This document shows, piece by piece, positions 24,489 to 33,239 of a DNA stretch of 64,000 nt. The number at the start of each line of letters is the position of its first letter. The stretch's first letter is position 1. The position numbers and the translations under genes are program-made. The DNA comes from Bog-756 sp963845485 (lineage in GTDB: Bacteria; Actinomycetota; Acidimicrobiia; Acidimicrobiales; RAAP-2): NCBI GenBank assembly GCA_963845485.1, contig CAWJSI010000015.1, positions 248,001-312,000 on the forward strand, read 5' to 3'. The notes beneath the pieces are model-generated. The model ran no database searches and was not told the DNA's origin. It saw only the letters and a list, made by a program, of their open reading frames with translations.

Positions 24489-26012
24489 ATGAAGAGAAAG
24501 CGCTCGCTGTGGGTCAGCCTGCTGTCCGTGGTGGCCATCATCGTCATCGCCCTCAGCGCCACACTGGCCGCCGGGTGGTCACCGAAGCTCGGACTCGACC
24601 TCGACGGGGGACTGGCGGTGGTCTACCAGACCGCCCATCCGGTGAGTGCGGCTGAACTCACCACGATCACCACCATCCTCGGGGAGCGGGTCAACGCCGG
24701 CACCAGTGGGGCCACGGTCGAGAGCCAGGGCAAGGACCAGATCTCGGTGTCCATCCCCGGTGAGAAGAACTCCCAACAGGTACTGGCCGAACTGGGTCAG
24801 ACCGCCCAGCTCTACTTCCGCGCCGCCGAGTGCTATGCGCCGGCCTTCCATGTGGCGAAGGGGGCGAAGGCCACGACGGGGACCCTGCCGACCTGCGCGG
24901 CGGCCACCCAGCTGACCAAGGCCAACCTGGAGGTCACCCCGGACTCGAGCAACGTGAACGGCTACACGAGCAACAACAACATCCAACCCGACTCGCAGTT
25001 CGAAACGTACAAGAGCACCCCGTCGGCGGACGACAACAAGGACGCCACCGTGCTCCTGCCCGGATCGGCGGGGACCGGATCGACCGTGCGTTACGTGCTG
25101 GCCCCGGCGGGGATGACCGGGGCCGCCGTCAAGTCGGCCAACGCCCAGCTGAACGGGGGCCAATGGGCGGTGAACCTCAATCTGACCAGCCAGGGGGCGT
25201 CCGAGTGGGACACGCTGGCCTCCGAGCAGTTCCATGCCATCATCGGCATCGATCTCGACGGCCAGGTCATCTCGGCGCCCATCACCCAGCCCACCCAGTC
25301 TTCGTTCACCTCGTTCGACGGTCAGGTGCAGATCTCGGGGGGCTTCACCGAGACCCAGGCCAAGCTCCTTGCCACGCAGCTCACCTTCGGGGCCCTGCCC
25401 GTCAAGCTGATCCCGGCCAACGTCCAGAGCGTCTCACCGACCCTCGGGAAGTCCTCGCTGCAGGCCGGGCTCATCTCCGGTCTGGCCGGGCTCTTGCTCG
25501 TCATGCTCTACATGATCTTCTACTACCGCCTGCTGGGCCTGGTCGTGCTGGCCGGGCTGGCACTTACCGGCGCCGCCCTGTGGGCGATCATCGCCATCAT
25601 GGGCCAGACCCTCGGCACCACCATCGACCTCGCCGGCATCATCGGCATCATCGTGTCCGTCGGCATCACCGTCGACTCCTACATCGTCTACTTCGAGCGA
25701 TTAAAGGATGAGACCCGGTCGGGCCGAACGGTCCGGAGCAGTGTGGACAAGAGCTTCGCGTCCGCCTTTAGGACCGTGGTGGCGGCCGACGCCGTGTCCC
25801 TGCTCGGTGCGGTCATCCTCTACGAGATCGCCATCGGCCCAGTCAAGGGCTTCGCCCTCTTCCTCGGTATCTCCACCATCTTGGACCTCATCCTCACGTA
25901 CTTCTTCACCCGGCCCTTCGTCATCCTCATCGGCCAGAGCCGGGGCGGCAATGAGGCCAGCGCCATGAGCATGTCCAGCGGACTGGGCGTCACCGCCGGG
26001 GCGACGTCGTGA
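24489..26012 (+). CDS. secD: Protein translocase subunit SecD
   Basis: Proton-motive-force-driven component that pulls exported proteins from the SecYEG channel. In the 507 residues, TM1 is near the N-terminus, followed by the GLDLDGGLAVVYQT motif, a periplasmic P1 head of about 260 residues, and five C-terminal helices with GLDLAGIIGIIVSVGITVDSYIVYFERLKDE-type RND features (conserved Asp in VGITVDS). Residues 130-190 are Asn/Ser/Thr rich and poorly conserved. It lies six bases after yajC and overlaps secF by GTGA. Confidence 0.94.
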   Translation: MKRKRSLWVSLLSVVAIIVIALSATLAAGWSPKLGLDLDGGLAVVYQTAHPVSAAELTTITTILGERVNAGTSGATVESQGKDQISVSIPGEKNSQQVLAELGQTAQLYFRAAECYAPAFHVAKGAKATTGTLPTCAAATQLTKANLEVTPDSSNVNGYTSNNNIQPDSQFETYKSTPSADDNKDATVLLPGSAGTGSTVRYVLAPAGMTGAAVKSANAQLNGGQWAVNLNLTSQGASEWDTLASEQFHAIIGIDLDGQVISAPITQPTQSSFTSFDGQVQISGGFTETQAKLLATQLTFGALPVKLIPANVQSVSPTLGKSSLQAGLISGLAGLLLVMLYMIFYYRLLGLVVLAGLALTGAALWAIIAIMGQTLGTTIDLAGIIGIIVSVGITVDSYIVYFERLKDETRSGRTVRSSVDKSFASAFRTVVAADAVSLLGAVILYEIAIGPVKGFALFLGISTILDLILTYFFTRPFVILIGQSRGGNEASAMSMSSGLGVTAGATS

Positions 26013-27487
26013 GCCCGAAGTCGAACGACGACGGCCTGGCCGGGGACGAGCCGGGCGCTGACGAGGAGGAGGCTGCCACCGAGCTGGAGGAGGCCTTCGA
26101 CGAGGAGCTGGCCTTCGCCGCCGAGGAGCTGGACGCCGAGGAGGCAGGGGAGAAGCGCCACAACGTCTTCGTCCGGCTCTACCGCGGGGAAACCTCCTTC
26201 GACTTCATCGGCAACCGGCGCTGGTGGTTCGGCGTGTCGGCCCTGATCATCCTCATCGGGATCATCTCGCTGTCCACCCGGGGGCTCAACGAGAGCATCG
26301 ACTTCAAGGGGGGCCAGTCCTGGCTGGTCGCCTCGCCGAGCCTCACCGTGGCCGAGGCCACCACGGCGGTGGAGGCGGCAGGCGTCACCCAACCCACCGT
26401 CGTGCAGCTGACCAACGAGGTCAAGCACACCAAAGAGATCCAGGTCACCGCCGACCTCAACGCCAAGTCGCTCGAACAGCAGACGGCCATTCAGAACAAG
26501 GTGACCGACGCACTGGCCCAAGCCGCCCACATCTCGACCCAGGACGTCAGCTTCAACAGTGTGGGGGCGTCGTGGGGGTCCCAGGTCACCTCGAAGGCCA
26601 TCGAGGCCCTCATCGTCTTCTTCATCGCCGTCACGCTGTACATCTCGTTCCGCTTCGAATTCAAGATGGCGGTGGCGGCCATCGTGGCCGTGGTTCACGA
26701 CATCTTGATCACCGTCGGCATCTACTCGATTGCCGGCTTCCAGGTGACGCCGGACACGGTGATCGCCGTGCTCACTGTGCTCGGGTACTCCCTGTACGAC
26801 ACCGTGGTGGTCTTCGACCGAATACGCGACAACGCCAAGGGCCTCGGCGCCTCGGGGCGGATCACGTACTCCGAGATGGTCAACCTCTCCATGAACCAGA
26901 CGCTGGCTCGCTCCATCAACACCTCGCTGGTGGCCATCATCCCCGTCCTTTCGGTCCTGGTGGTCGGGTCGTTCATTCTCGGTGCCACCTCCCTCCAGGA
27001 CTTCGGACTGGCCCTGGTCATCGGTCTCACCAGCGGTGCCTACTCCTCGATCTTCATCGCCTCACCGCTCCTCGCCTTCATGAAGGAGCGCGAGCCCCGC
27101 TACATCACCATCCGCCAGCGGCTGGAGACCCGGGGGGACCGGGTCGGCGCCCTGACCCCGGCCATGGCCGCGGCCATGGCCGGTGCTTCGGGGGGAGGCC
27201 GGCGGTCGGGCAAGCGGGCCGTCCAGTCGACCGGGGTTATCCGACCCGGAGCGGCTTCGGCCGCCCGACGGTCCGGGAGCTCGGCCAAGCGGTCAGCGCC
27301 GTCCGGAGGAGCGCCGGCCGGCACGTCGACGGCTACCGAGTCGGTGGTCGCCAACGGGTCGAGCGGTGGCGGTGGGTCCAGTGGAGGCGGGTCGACCCAG
27401 GCGGGGTCGACGCAGGCGTCGGGGAACCGGCCCCCACCCCGGCCCCGGAAGGGCAAAGGCAAGGGCGGCAAGGGAAAACGCCGCTGA
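26009..27487 (+). CDS. secF: Protein translocase subunit SecF with charged extensions
   Basis: Partner of SecD, with six membrane helices; the RND-like motif reads VLGYSLYDTVVVFDRIRDN. The 492 residues far exceed the usual 300-400. The first 50 are strongly acidic (ELEEAFDEELAFAAEELDAEE), and the last 100 are Gly/Ser/Arg/Lys rich, ending in a Lys/Gly run (KGKGKGGKGKRR). The start GTG 26009 overlaps the secD stop. The basic C-terminus could contact the acidic tail of YajC, or bind ribosome or lipid; no homologous function is known to me. Confidence 0.93.
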   Translation: MSPKSNDDGLAGDEPGADEEEAATELEEAFDEELAFAAEELDAEEAGEKRHNVFVRLYRGETSFDFIGNRRWWFGVSALIILIGIISLSTRGLNESIDFKGGQSWLVASPSLTVAEATTAVEAAGVTQPTVVQLTNEVKHTKEIQVTADLNAKSLEQQTAIQNKVTDALAQAAHISTQDVSFNSVGASWGSQVTSKAIEALIVFFIAVTLYISFRFEFKMAVAAIVAVVHDILITVGIYSIAGFQVTPDTVIAVLTVLGYSLYDTVVVFDRIRDNAKGLGASGRITYSEMVNLSMNQTLARSINTSLVAIIPVLSVLVVGSFILGATSLQDFGLALVIGLTSGAYSSIFIASPLLAFMKEREPRYITIRQRLETRGDRVGALTPAMAAAMAGASGGGRRSGKRAVQSTGVIRPGAASAARRSGSSAKRSAPSGGAPAGTSTATESVVANGSSGGGGSSGGGSTQAGSTQASGNRPPPRPRKGKGKGGKGKRR

Positions 27488-27550
27488 CCTGACGGCCATG
27501 AGGAGCGCCGTTCCCAGTCGATGAGGTACCGATGGGGCCACGTCGACAGG

Positions 27551-27556
27551 TACCCT
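27551..27556 (+). promoter_or_regulatory. -10 upstream of the rel region
   Basis: TACCCT ends six bases before ATG 27563, the leaderless spacing seen elsewhere. That ATG is not in the rel frame. Confidence 0.45.
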
Positions 27557-27611
27557 CTAGAGATGGCTCTGGCCACGCCCGTACCAGCCGAGGGGACCGC
27601 CACCGGCGAGA

Positions 27612-30065
27612 GTGCCCTCACCGACTCGACGCTGCCCGGCGGACGAGGCCGCCCTGCTGGTCCCGGTGATCCAGTCGTTCCTCCGCCGACATCCTGGCGA
27701 TGACACCTCGCTGATCGTCCGGGCCGCCGAGACGGCCACGGTGGCCCATGCCGGCCAACTACGGCGCTCGGGGGAGCCCTACATCACCCATCCCATCGCC
27801 GTGGCGGGGATCGTCGCCGACCTGGGCCTCGACGCCATGACCGTGGCCGCCGCCCTCCTCCACGACGCCGTGGAGGACACCGGAGTGACCACCGAGGTCA
27901 TCGATCGGGACTTCGGACCGGCCGTGGCCCTCATCGTGGACGGGGTCACCAAGCTCGATCGGCTCCAGTTCGACTCGAAAGAGGCCCAGCAGGCCGCCAC
28001 GGTCCGCAAGATGTTGGTGGCCATGGCCAACGACTGGCGGGTGCTCATCATCAAGCTGGCCGACCGCCTCCACAACATGCGCACCCTGTCGGTGATGCCG
28101 GAGTGGAAGCAGCGACGGTCAGCCCAGGAGACCCTCGACATCTACGCGCCGCTGGCCCACCGCCTCGGGATCCAAGAGGTCCGATGGCAGCTGGAGGACC
28201 TGTCCTTTGCCACCCTCCATCCGAAGCGCTACGCCGAGATCGAGCAGATGGTGGCCAGCCGGGCCCCCTTGCGTGACGAGTTCCTGGCCCGGGTGCTGGT
28301 ATCGGTGCGCGAGCGGCTGGCCGCGTCGGGATTGAACGCCGAGGTCACCGGACGGCCGAAGCACCTCTGGAGCATCTACGAGAAGATGGTCGTGCGGGGC
28401 AAGGAGTTCGACGATCTCTACGACCTGGTGGGCATCCGGGTCATCGTGGAGGCCGAGAAGGACTGCTGGGCGGCCCTCGGCTCCATCCACGCCATCTGGC
28501 CCCCGGTCCAGGGCCGGTTCAAGGACTACATCAACTCGCCCAAGTTCAACCTCTACCAGTCCCTCCACACCACGGTGATCGGGCTGGACGGGAAGCCCAT
28601 CGAAGTCCAGGTGCGGACCCACGAGATGCACCGTCGGGCCGAGTACGGGATCGCCGCCCACTGGGGGTACAAGGAGAACCCGGGCCGCCCCGAGCGTCCG
28701 GCCACCTCCCCCAAGGGAGGCAAGGACTCGACGACGGGCACCACGAAGACCCGAGGGGACAAAGCGGCGTCCAAGCGAGGCCCCTCCACCGGGCCCACTG
28801 ACGGCACCAAGGCCGACGGCAAGCGGGAGTCGGCCAAGAAGGCCTCGTCGATGACACCGGCCCAACGCGCCGAGTTGGCCGAGCGCGACCGCCGGGCCGA
28901 GCGGTTGGCCCTGGCCAAGGAGACCTCCTCTACGACGGCCGAGATCGAGTGGATGCAGCGGATCGTCGACTTCCAGAACGAGACCACCGACCCCATCGAG
29001 TTCCTCGAGGCCCTGAAGCTCGACCTCGAAGAGGACGAGGTCTACGTCTTCACCCCCAAGGGCAAGGTCATCGCCCTCACCGCCAATGCCACCCCGGTCG
29101 ACTTCGCCTACTCCATCCACACCGAAGTGGGCCATCGCTGTATCGGGGCCAAGGTCAACGGGCGCCTGGTCCCGCTGGACACCCGGCTCAACTCGGCAGA
29201 CACCGTGGAGATCTTCACGTCCAAGGCTCCCACTGCCGGTCCGTCCCGGGACTGGCTGGGCATGGTGGCCTCGTCCCGGGCCCGGACCAAGATCCGCCAG
29301 TGGTTCTCCCGGGAGCGGCGCGAGGACGCTATCGAGTTCGGGCGGGACGAGCTGATCAAAGAGCTCCGCCGCGAGGGTCTGCCCGTCCAGAAGCTGGCCT
29401 CGGAGAAGGCCTTGGGTGATGTCGCCGCGGCCATGAACTACGCCGACGTCGACGCACTGCACGCGGCCATCGGCGATAACCGGGTCTCGGCCCGGGCCGT
29501 GGCCCAACGGATCCTCCGGGACCTGCGGGGCGGGGTCTACGAGGAGCAGCTCCCGGTTACCGCCCGCCAGCAGCCCACCGCCCCCCGCCCGGGGCGGGGT
29601 TCGGCCGTCGGGGTGTACGTGGAGGGCCTCGACGACCTGATGGTACGGCTGTCACGATGCTGCACACCGGTGCCCGGCGATGAGATCGTGGGCTTCGTGA
29701 CCCGGGGCCGCGGGGTCTCGGTGCACCGGGCCGACTGCGCCAACGCCGCCTCGCTGGCCAGCCGGTCGCGGGAACGGCTCATCGAAGTCGAGTGGGACCA
29801 CCGCTCCTCGGGAGTGTTCGTGGCCACCATCGAAGTGGTGGCCATCGATCGCTCCCGCCTGCTGACCGACGTGACCAAAGTCGTCTCCGAGCACCACCTG
29901 AACATCGTGAGCGCCAACACGCAGACCGATTCGGACCGGATCAGCCGGATGCGCTTCGACGTAGAGCTGGCCGATCCCGGCCACCTGGAGTCGGTGCTGA
30001 ATCTCATACGCCATCTCGACGCGGTCTACGACGTCTACCGCATCCTTCCCGGCAAGAAGGACTGA
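27612..30065 (+). CDS. rel: Bifunctional (p)ppGpp synthetase/hydrolase Rel
   Basis: Makes and degrades the stringent-response alarmone. In the 817 residues, the HD hydrolase has H84-D85 and E88-D89 (LLHDAVEDT) and D151 (LADRLHNMRTL), all intact. The synthetase has R302-F-K-D305, the form found in bifunctional enzymes, and AEYGIAAHWGYKEN. TGS follows at about 465-530 and ACT at the C-terminus. An atypical Lys/Thr/Gly/Ser-rich insert of about 85 residues (357-445) separates synthetase and TGS. The start is uncertain: GTG 27612 has a weak site, while the better promoter serves ATG 27563 in another frame. A one-base change near 27640 would join them. Confidence 0.93.
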   Translation: MPSPTRRCPADEAALLVPVIQSFLRRHPGDDTSLIVRAAETATVAHAGQLRRSGEPYITHPIAVAGIVADLGLDAMTVAAALLHDAVEDTGVTTEVIDRDFGPAVALIVDGVTKLDRLQFDSKEAQQAATVRKMLVAMANDWRVLIIKLADRLHNMRTLSVMPEWKQRRSAQETLDIYAPLAHRLGIQEVRWQLEDLSFATLHPKRYAEIEQMVASRAPLRDEFLARVLVSVRERLAASGLNAEVTGRPKHLWSIYEKMVVRGKEFDDLYDLVGIRVIVEAEKDCWAALGSIHAIWPPVQGRFKDYINSPKFNLYQSLHTTVIGLDGKPIEVQVRTHEMHRRAEYGIAAHWGYKENPGRPERPATSPKGGKDSTTGTTKTRGDKAASKRGPSTGPTDGTKADGKRESAKKASSMTPAQRAELAERDRRAERLALAKETSSTTAEIEWMQRIVDFQNETTDPIEFLEALKLDLEEDEVYVFTPKGKVIALTANATPVDFAYSIHTEVGHRCIGAKVNGRLVPLDTRLNSADTVEIFTSKAPTAGPSRDWLGMVASSRARTKIRQWFSRERREDAIEFGRDELIKELRREGLPVQKLASEKALGDVAAAMNYADVDALHAAIGDNRVSARAVAQRILRDLRGGVYEEQLPVTARQQPTAPRPGRGSAVGVYVEGLDDLMVRLSRCCTPVPGDEIVGFVTRGRGVSVHRADCANAASLASRSRERLIEVEWDHRSSGVFVATIEVVAIDRSRLLTDVTKVVSEHHLNIVSANTQTDSDRISRMRFDVELADPGHLESVLNLIRHLDAVYDVYRILPGKKD

Positions 30066-30071
30066 GACGCC

Positions 30072-31394
30072 GTGAGTGACGACCCGCTGACGGCGCGCGC
30101 CCCGAGCGGCACCCACGACGTCCTGTTCCCCGAGTCCACCCGGTGGGAGGCCTTGCTCGCCGCCTTCGCCGCCCACGTGGAGTCGGCCGGCTACGGGCTC
30201 GCCCACACGCCGATCTTCGAAGACGTGCGGGTCTTCCGCCGCGGCACGGGCGAAGGCAGTGATGTGGTGGGCAAGGAGATGTATGAGTTCGAGGACCGGG
30301 GCGGACGATCCCTCGCCCTGCGACCCGAGGGAACCGCTCCGATCGTCCGGGCCTACGTCCAGCACCGCCCTCCGCTTCCCTGGAAGGCCTGGTACGCCAC
30401 GCCGGCCTTCCGCTACGAGCGACCCCAGGCCGGGCGGTACCGCCAACACCACCAGCTCGGGGTGGAGGTCATCGGCACGGGCGACGCCGACCTCGACGTG
30501 GAGGTGGTCTCCCTGGCCGATGGCTTCTACCGTGCCCTCGGTCTTTCCTCGTTCACCCTCCGGATCAACTCCATGGGGGACGACGTCTGCCGTCCGGACT
30601 ACCTCGACCTCTTGCGCGGCTACCTGGCCGAGCGACGGGACGAACTGTGCCCCGAGCACCGCGACCGCCTGGACGCCAATCCACTCCGGGTCCTCGACTG
30701 CAAACGACCGGCCTGCCTGCAGGCGACCTCGGGCGCACCGGCGTTGGCCGACCACCTCTGCGATCCCTGTCGGGCCCACTTCGAGCGGGTCACGACCGGG
30801 CTCGTGGCCCTGTCGGTGCCCTTCGAGCTCGACCACCGGCTCGTTCGGGGGTTCGACTACTACACCCGGACCACCTTCGAGTTCTCCTCGGGCGCACTCG
30901 AGTCGGCCCAGAACGGCATCGGTGGCGGGGGCCGCTACGACGGCATGGTGGAAATGCTCGGAGGACCACCGACTCCGGGTATCGGCTTCGGCCTGGGCAT
31001 CGAGCGCATTCTGTTGGCCTGTGACGCCGAGGGGGTTTTCGGTGTGGACCCGACCCCGCTCGATGCCTTCGTGGTGGACGTGAGCGGCGGGGACGCGGCC
31101 CGTGACCTCACCGCCGAACTGCGGGCTGCGGGTCTGAGGGCCGACCGGGCCTTCGACGGCCGCTCCCTCAAGTCCCAGATGAAGGCGGCCGACCGGTCGG
31201 GTGCCCGGATGGCCTTGATCGTGGGACCCGACGAGGTGGCGTCGGGCACCGTGACTCTCCGACCGCTCCGCGGCGACGGGGAGCAACGCACCGTGTCCCG
31301 CGTTGAGGTGGTGGAGGCCGTGCGCCACGCGCTTGGCCAGGCCGGGCCGCTGGGAGCCGGTGATGGCACGGCCGGGGGAGGTACGGGTCGATGA
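30072..31394 (+). CDS. hisS: Histidyl-tRNA synthetase
   Basis: Class II synthetase of 440 residues. The substrate pocket motifs are RPEGTAPIVRAY (motif 2 region), the histidine-A loop LVRGFDYYTRTTFE, GGGGRYDGM and motif 3 GIGFGLGIERI; the anticodon-binding domain is at the C-terminus. CKRPACLQATSG and LCDPCRAHF give four cysteines in the insertion region, a possible zinc site. The GTG start at 30072 is six bases after the rel stop, with AAGGA in the rel end. The last 25 residues are Gly/Ala rich. Confidence 0.95.
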   Translation: MSDDPLTARAPSGTHDVLFPESTRWEALLAAFAAHVESAGYGLAHTPIFEDVRVFRRGTGEGSDVVGKEMYEFEDRGGRSLALRPEGTAPIVRAYVQHRPPLPWKAWYATPAFRYERPQAGRYRQHHQLGVEVIGTGDADLDVEVVSLADGFYRALGLSSFTLRINSMGDDVCRPDYLDLLRGYLAERRDELCPEHRDRLDANPLRVLDCKRPACLQATSGAPALADHLCDPCRAHFERVTTGLVALSVPFELDHRLVRGFDYYTRTTFEFSSGALESAQNGIGGGGRYDGMVEMLGGPPTPGIGFGLGIERILLACDAEGVFGVDPTPLDAFVVDVSGGDAARDLTAELRAAGLRADRAFDGRSLKSQMKAADRSGARMALIVGPDEVASGTVTLRPLRGDGEQRTVSRVEVVEAVRHALGQAGPLGAGDGTAGGGTGR

Positions 31395-31460
31395 CCGCCC
31401 CGACTGCCCCTACTGTGTCCAGGGTCCCGTAATCGGGCCCCGCCCCCGAAAGGATCTTCT

Positions 31461-33230
31461 GTGACCGTCCCCGTGCCCACCCAAGCGACCTCCATGCGGA
31501 CCCGTCTGTGCGGTTCGCTCGGAGTCGACGACGTGGGGACCACGGTGACGGTGTGCGGATGGGTGGCCAAGCGACGTGAACACGGCGAGCACCTGGCCTT
31601 CATCGACCTCCGGGACCACACCGGCATCGTCCAGTGTGTGATCCCGGGAACCGTCGACGTGCGCAGCGAGTACGTGCTGGCCGTCGAGGGAACGGTGCGG
31701 CCCCGTCCGGAGGGCACGGTCAACCCCGAGCTCCCGACCGGCCACGTAGAGCTCGGCGAGTGCACGGTGACCGTGCTCAACCGGGCCGAGCCGCCGCCCT
31801 TCGCCGTCGACGACCGGGTCGAGGTGGACGAGGGGATCCGACTGAAGCACCGCTTCGTGGATCTACGCCGCCCCCGCATGCAGTCCAACCTCCGGGTGCG
31901 GGCCGCCATCAACCGTGCCCTGCGGGCGGCCATGGACCGCCAGGGCTTTGTCGAAGTGGAGACCCCGCTGCTCTGGGCCCCGACTCCCGAAGGGGCCCGC
32001 GAGTTCGCCGTGCCCAGTCGCCTGACCCCGGGCAGCTGCTACGTCCTGCCCCAGAGTCCCCAGTTGGCCAAGCAACTGCTGATGGTGGCCGGCGTCGACC
32101 GCTACTACCAGATCGCCCGCTGTCTGCGCGACGAGGACCTGCGTGCCGACCGGCAGTTCGAGTTCTCCCAACTCGATGTGGAGGCGTCGTTCGTCTCCCA
32201 AGCCGACGTCCTCGCCTTCGTCTCCGAGGCGGTCCTCGATGCCGCCGAAGCCGTGACGGGCGAGCGGCCCTCCTCCATCCCCACCATGACCTGGGCCGAG
32301 GCCATCGACCGCTACGGCACGGACAAGCCCGACCTGCGGTTCGGCATGGAACTGGTCGACCTCTCCCCGGTGTTCGACGGCACCGAGGTCAAGGCGTTCG
32401 GGGCGCCGTGCGTGAAGGCCTTGGTACTGGAGGGCGGCGCCACGCTGACCCGATCCAAGCTGGACAACCTGACCGACCGGGCCCGTTCCCTCGGCGCCAA
32501 GGGCCTGGCCTGGTTCCGGGTCACGACCGGCGAGGGGGATGCCGGAGGGCTAGCGCTCGACTCGCCCCTCGACCGCTTCCTCGCCGACGACGAGCGACAG
32601 GGGCTCCTGGCCGCCACCGGTGCCGCTGCGGGTGACCTGGTGCTCGTGGTGGCCGACGAGTACCGACTGGCCAGCACGGTCCTCGGGCATCTGCGGGTCG
32701 AGCTCGGAGGGCGCCCGGTGAGCGAGGGTCCCTACCGCTATCTGTGGGTGGTGGACTTCCCCATGTTCGACGGCACCGACGACGCCGGCCATCCGGTCTC
32801 GGCCCACCATCCCTTCACCATGCCGCACGCCGAGGACATCGACCGCCTGGAGAGCGACCCCGCGTCGGTGCGCTCCCAGGCCTACGACCTCGTCCTCAAC
32901 GGGTGGGAGCTCGGTTCGGGCAGCGTCCGGATCCACCGGGCCGACATCCAGAGCCGGGTCTTCTCGGTCCTCGGCATCAGCGACGAGGACGCCGAGGCTC
33001 GCTTCGGCTTCCTGCTCGGTGCCTTCCGCTACGGGGCACCACCCCACGCCGGCTTCGCGGTGGGCATCGACCGCCTGGCGGCCATCTTCGCCGGCGAGGA
33101 CTCGATCCGCGAGGTCATCGCCTTCCCGAAGACCCAGTCCGGATCGGACCCCATGACCGGTGCCCCGAAGCCGCTGGCCGACGGTGTTCTGGCCGACCTC
33201 GGGCTGCGTGCCCTCCCGCCCCGGGAGTGA
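31461..33230 (+). CDS. aspS: Aspartyl-tRNA synthetase (bacterial type)
   Basis: Class IIb synthetase of 589 residues. The N-terminal OB anticodon domain reads VCGWVAKRREHGEHLAFIDL; motif 2 is RCLRDEDLRADRQFEF; the bacterial GAD insertion is in the middle; motif 3 is GFAVGIDRLAAI. GTG 31461 is preceded by AAAGGA. Whether it also charges tRNA-Asn (non-discriminating) cannot be settled here because Asn/Gln synthetases and gatCAB are outside the window. rarA follows nine bases later. Confidence 0.95.
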   Translation: MTVPVPTQATSMRTRLCGSLGVDDVGTTVTVCGWVAKRREHGEHLAFIDLRDHTGIVQCVIPGTVDVRSEYVLAVEGTVRPRPEGTVNPELPTGHVELGECTVTVLNRAEPPPFAVDDRVEVDEGIRLKHRFVDLRRPRMQSNLRVRAAINRALRAAMDRQGFVEVETPLLWAPTPEGAREFAVPSRLTPGSCYVLPQSPQLAKQLLMVAGVDRYYQIARCLRDEDLRADRQFEFSQLDVEASFVSQADVLAFVSEAVLDAAEAVTGERPSSIPTMTWAEAIDRYGTDKPDLRFGMELVDLSPVFDGTEVKAFGAPCVKALVLEGGATLTRSKLDNLTDRARSLGAKGLAWFRVTTGEGDAGGLALDSPLDRFLADDERQGLLAATGAAAGDLVLVVADEYRLASTVLGHLRVELGGRPVSEGPYRYLWVVDFPMFDGTDDAGHPVSAHHPFTMPHAEDIDRLESDPASVRSQAYDLVLNGWELGSGSVRIHRADIQSRVFSVLGISDEDAEARFGFLLGAFRYGAPPHAGFAVGIDRLAAIFAGEDSIREVIAFPKTQSGSDPMTGAPKPLADGVLADLGLRALPPRE

Positions 33231-33239
33231 GCCGTCGCC

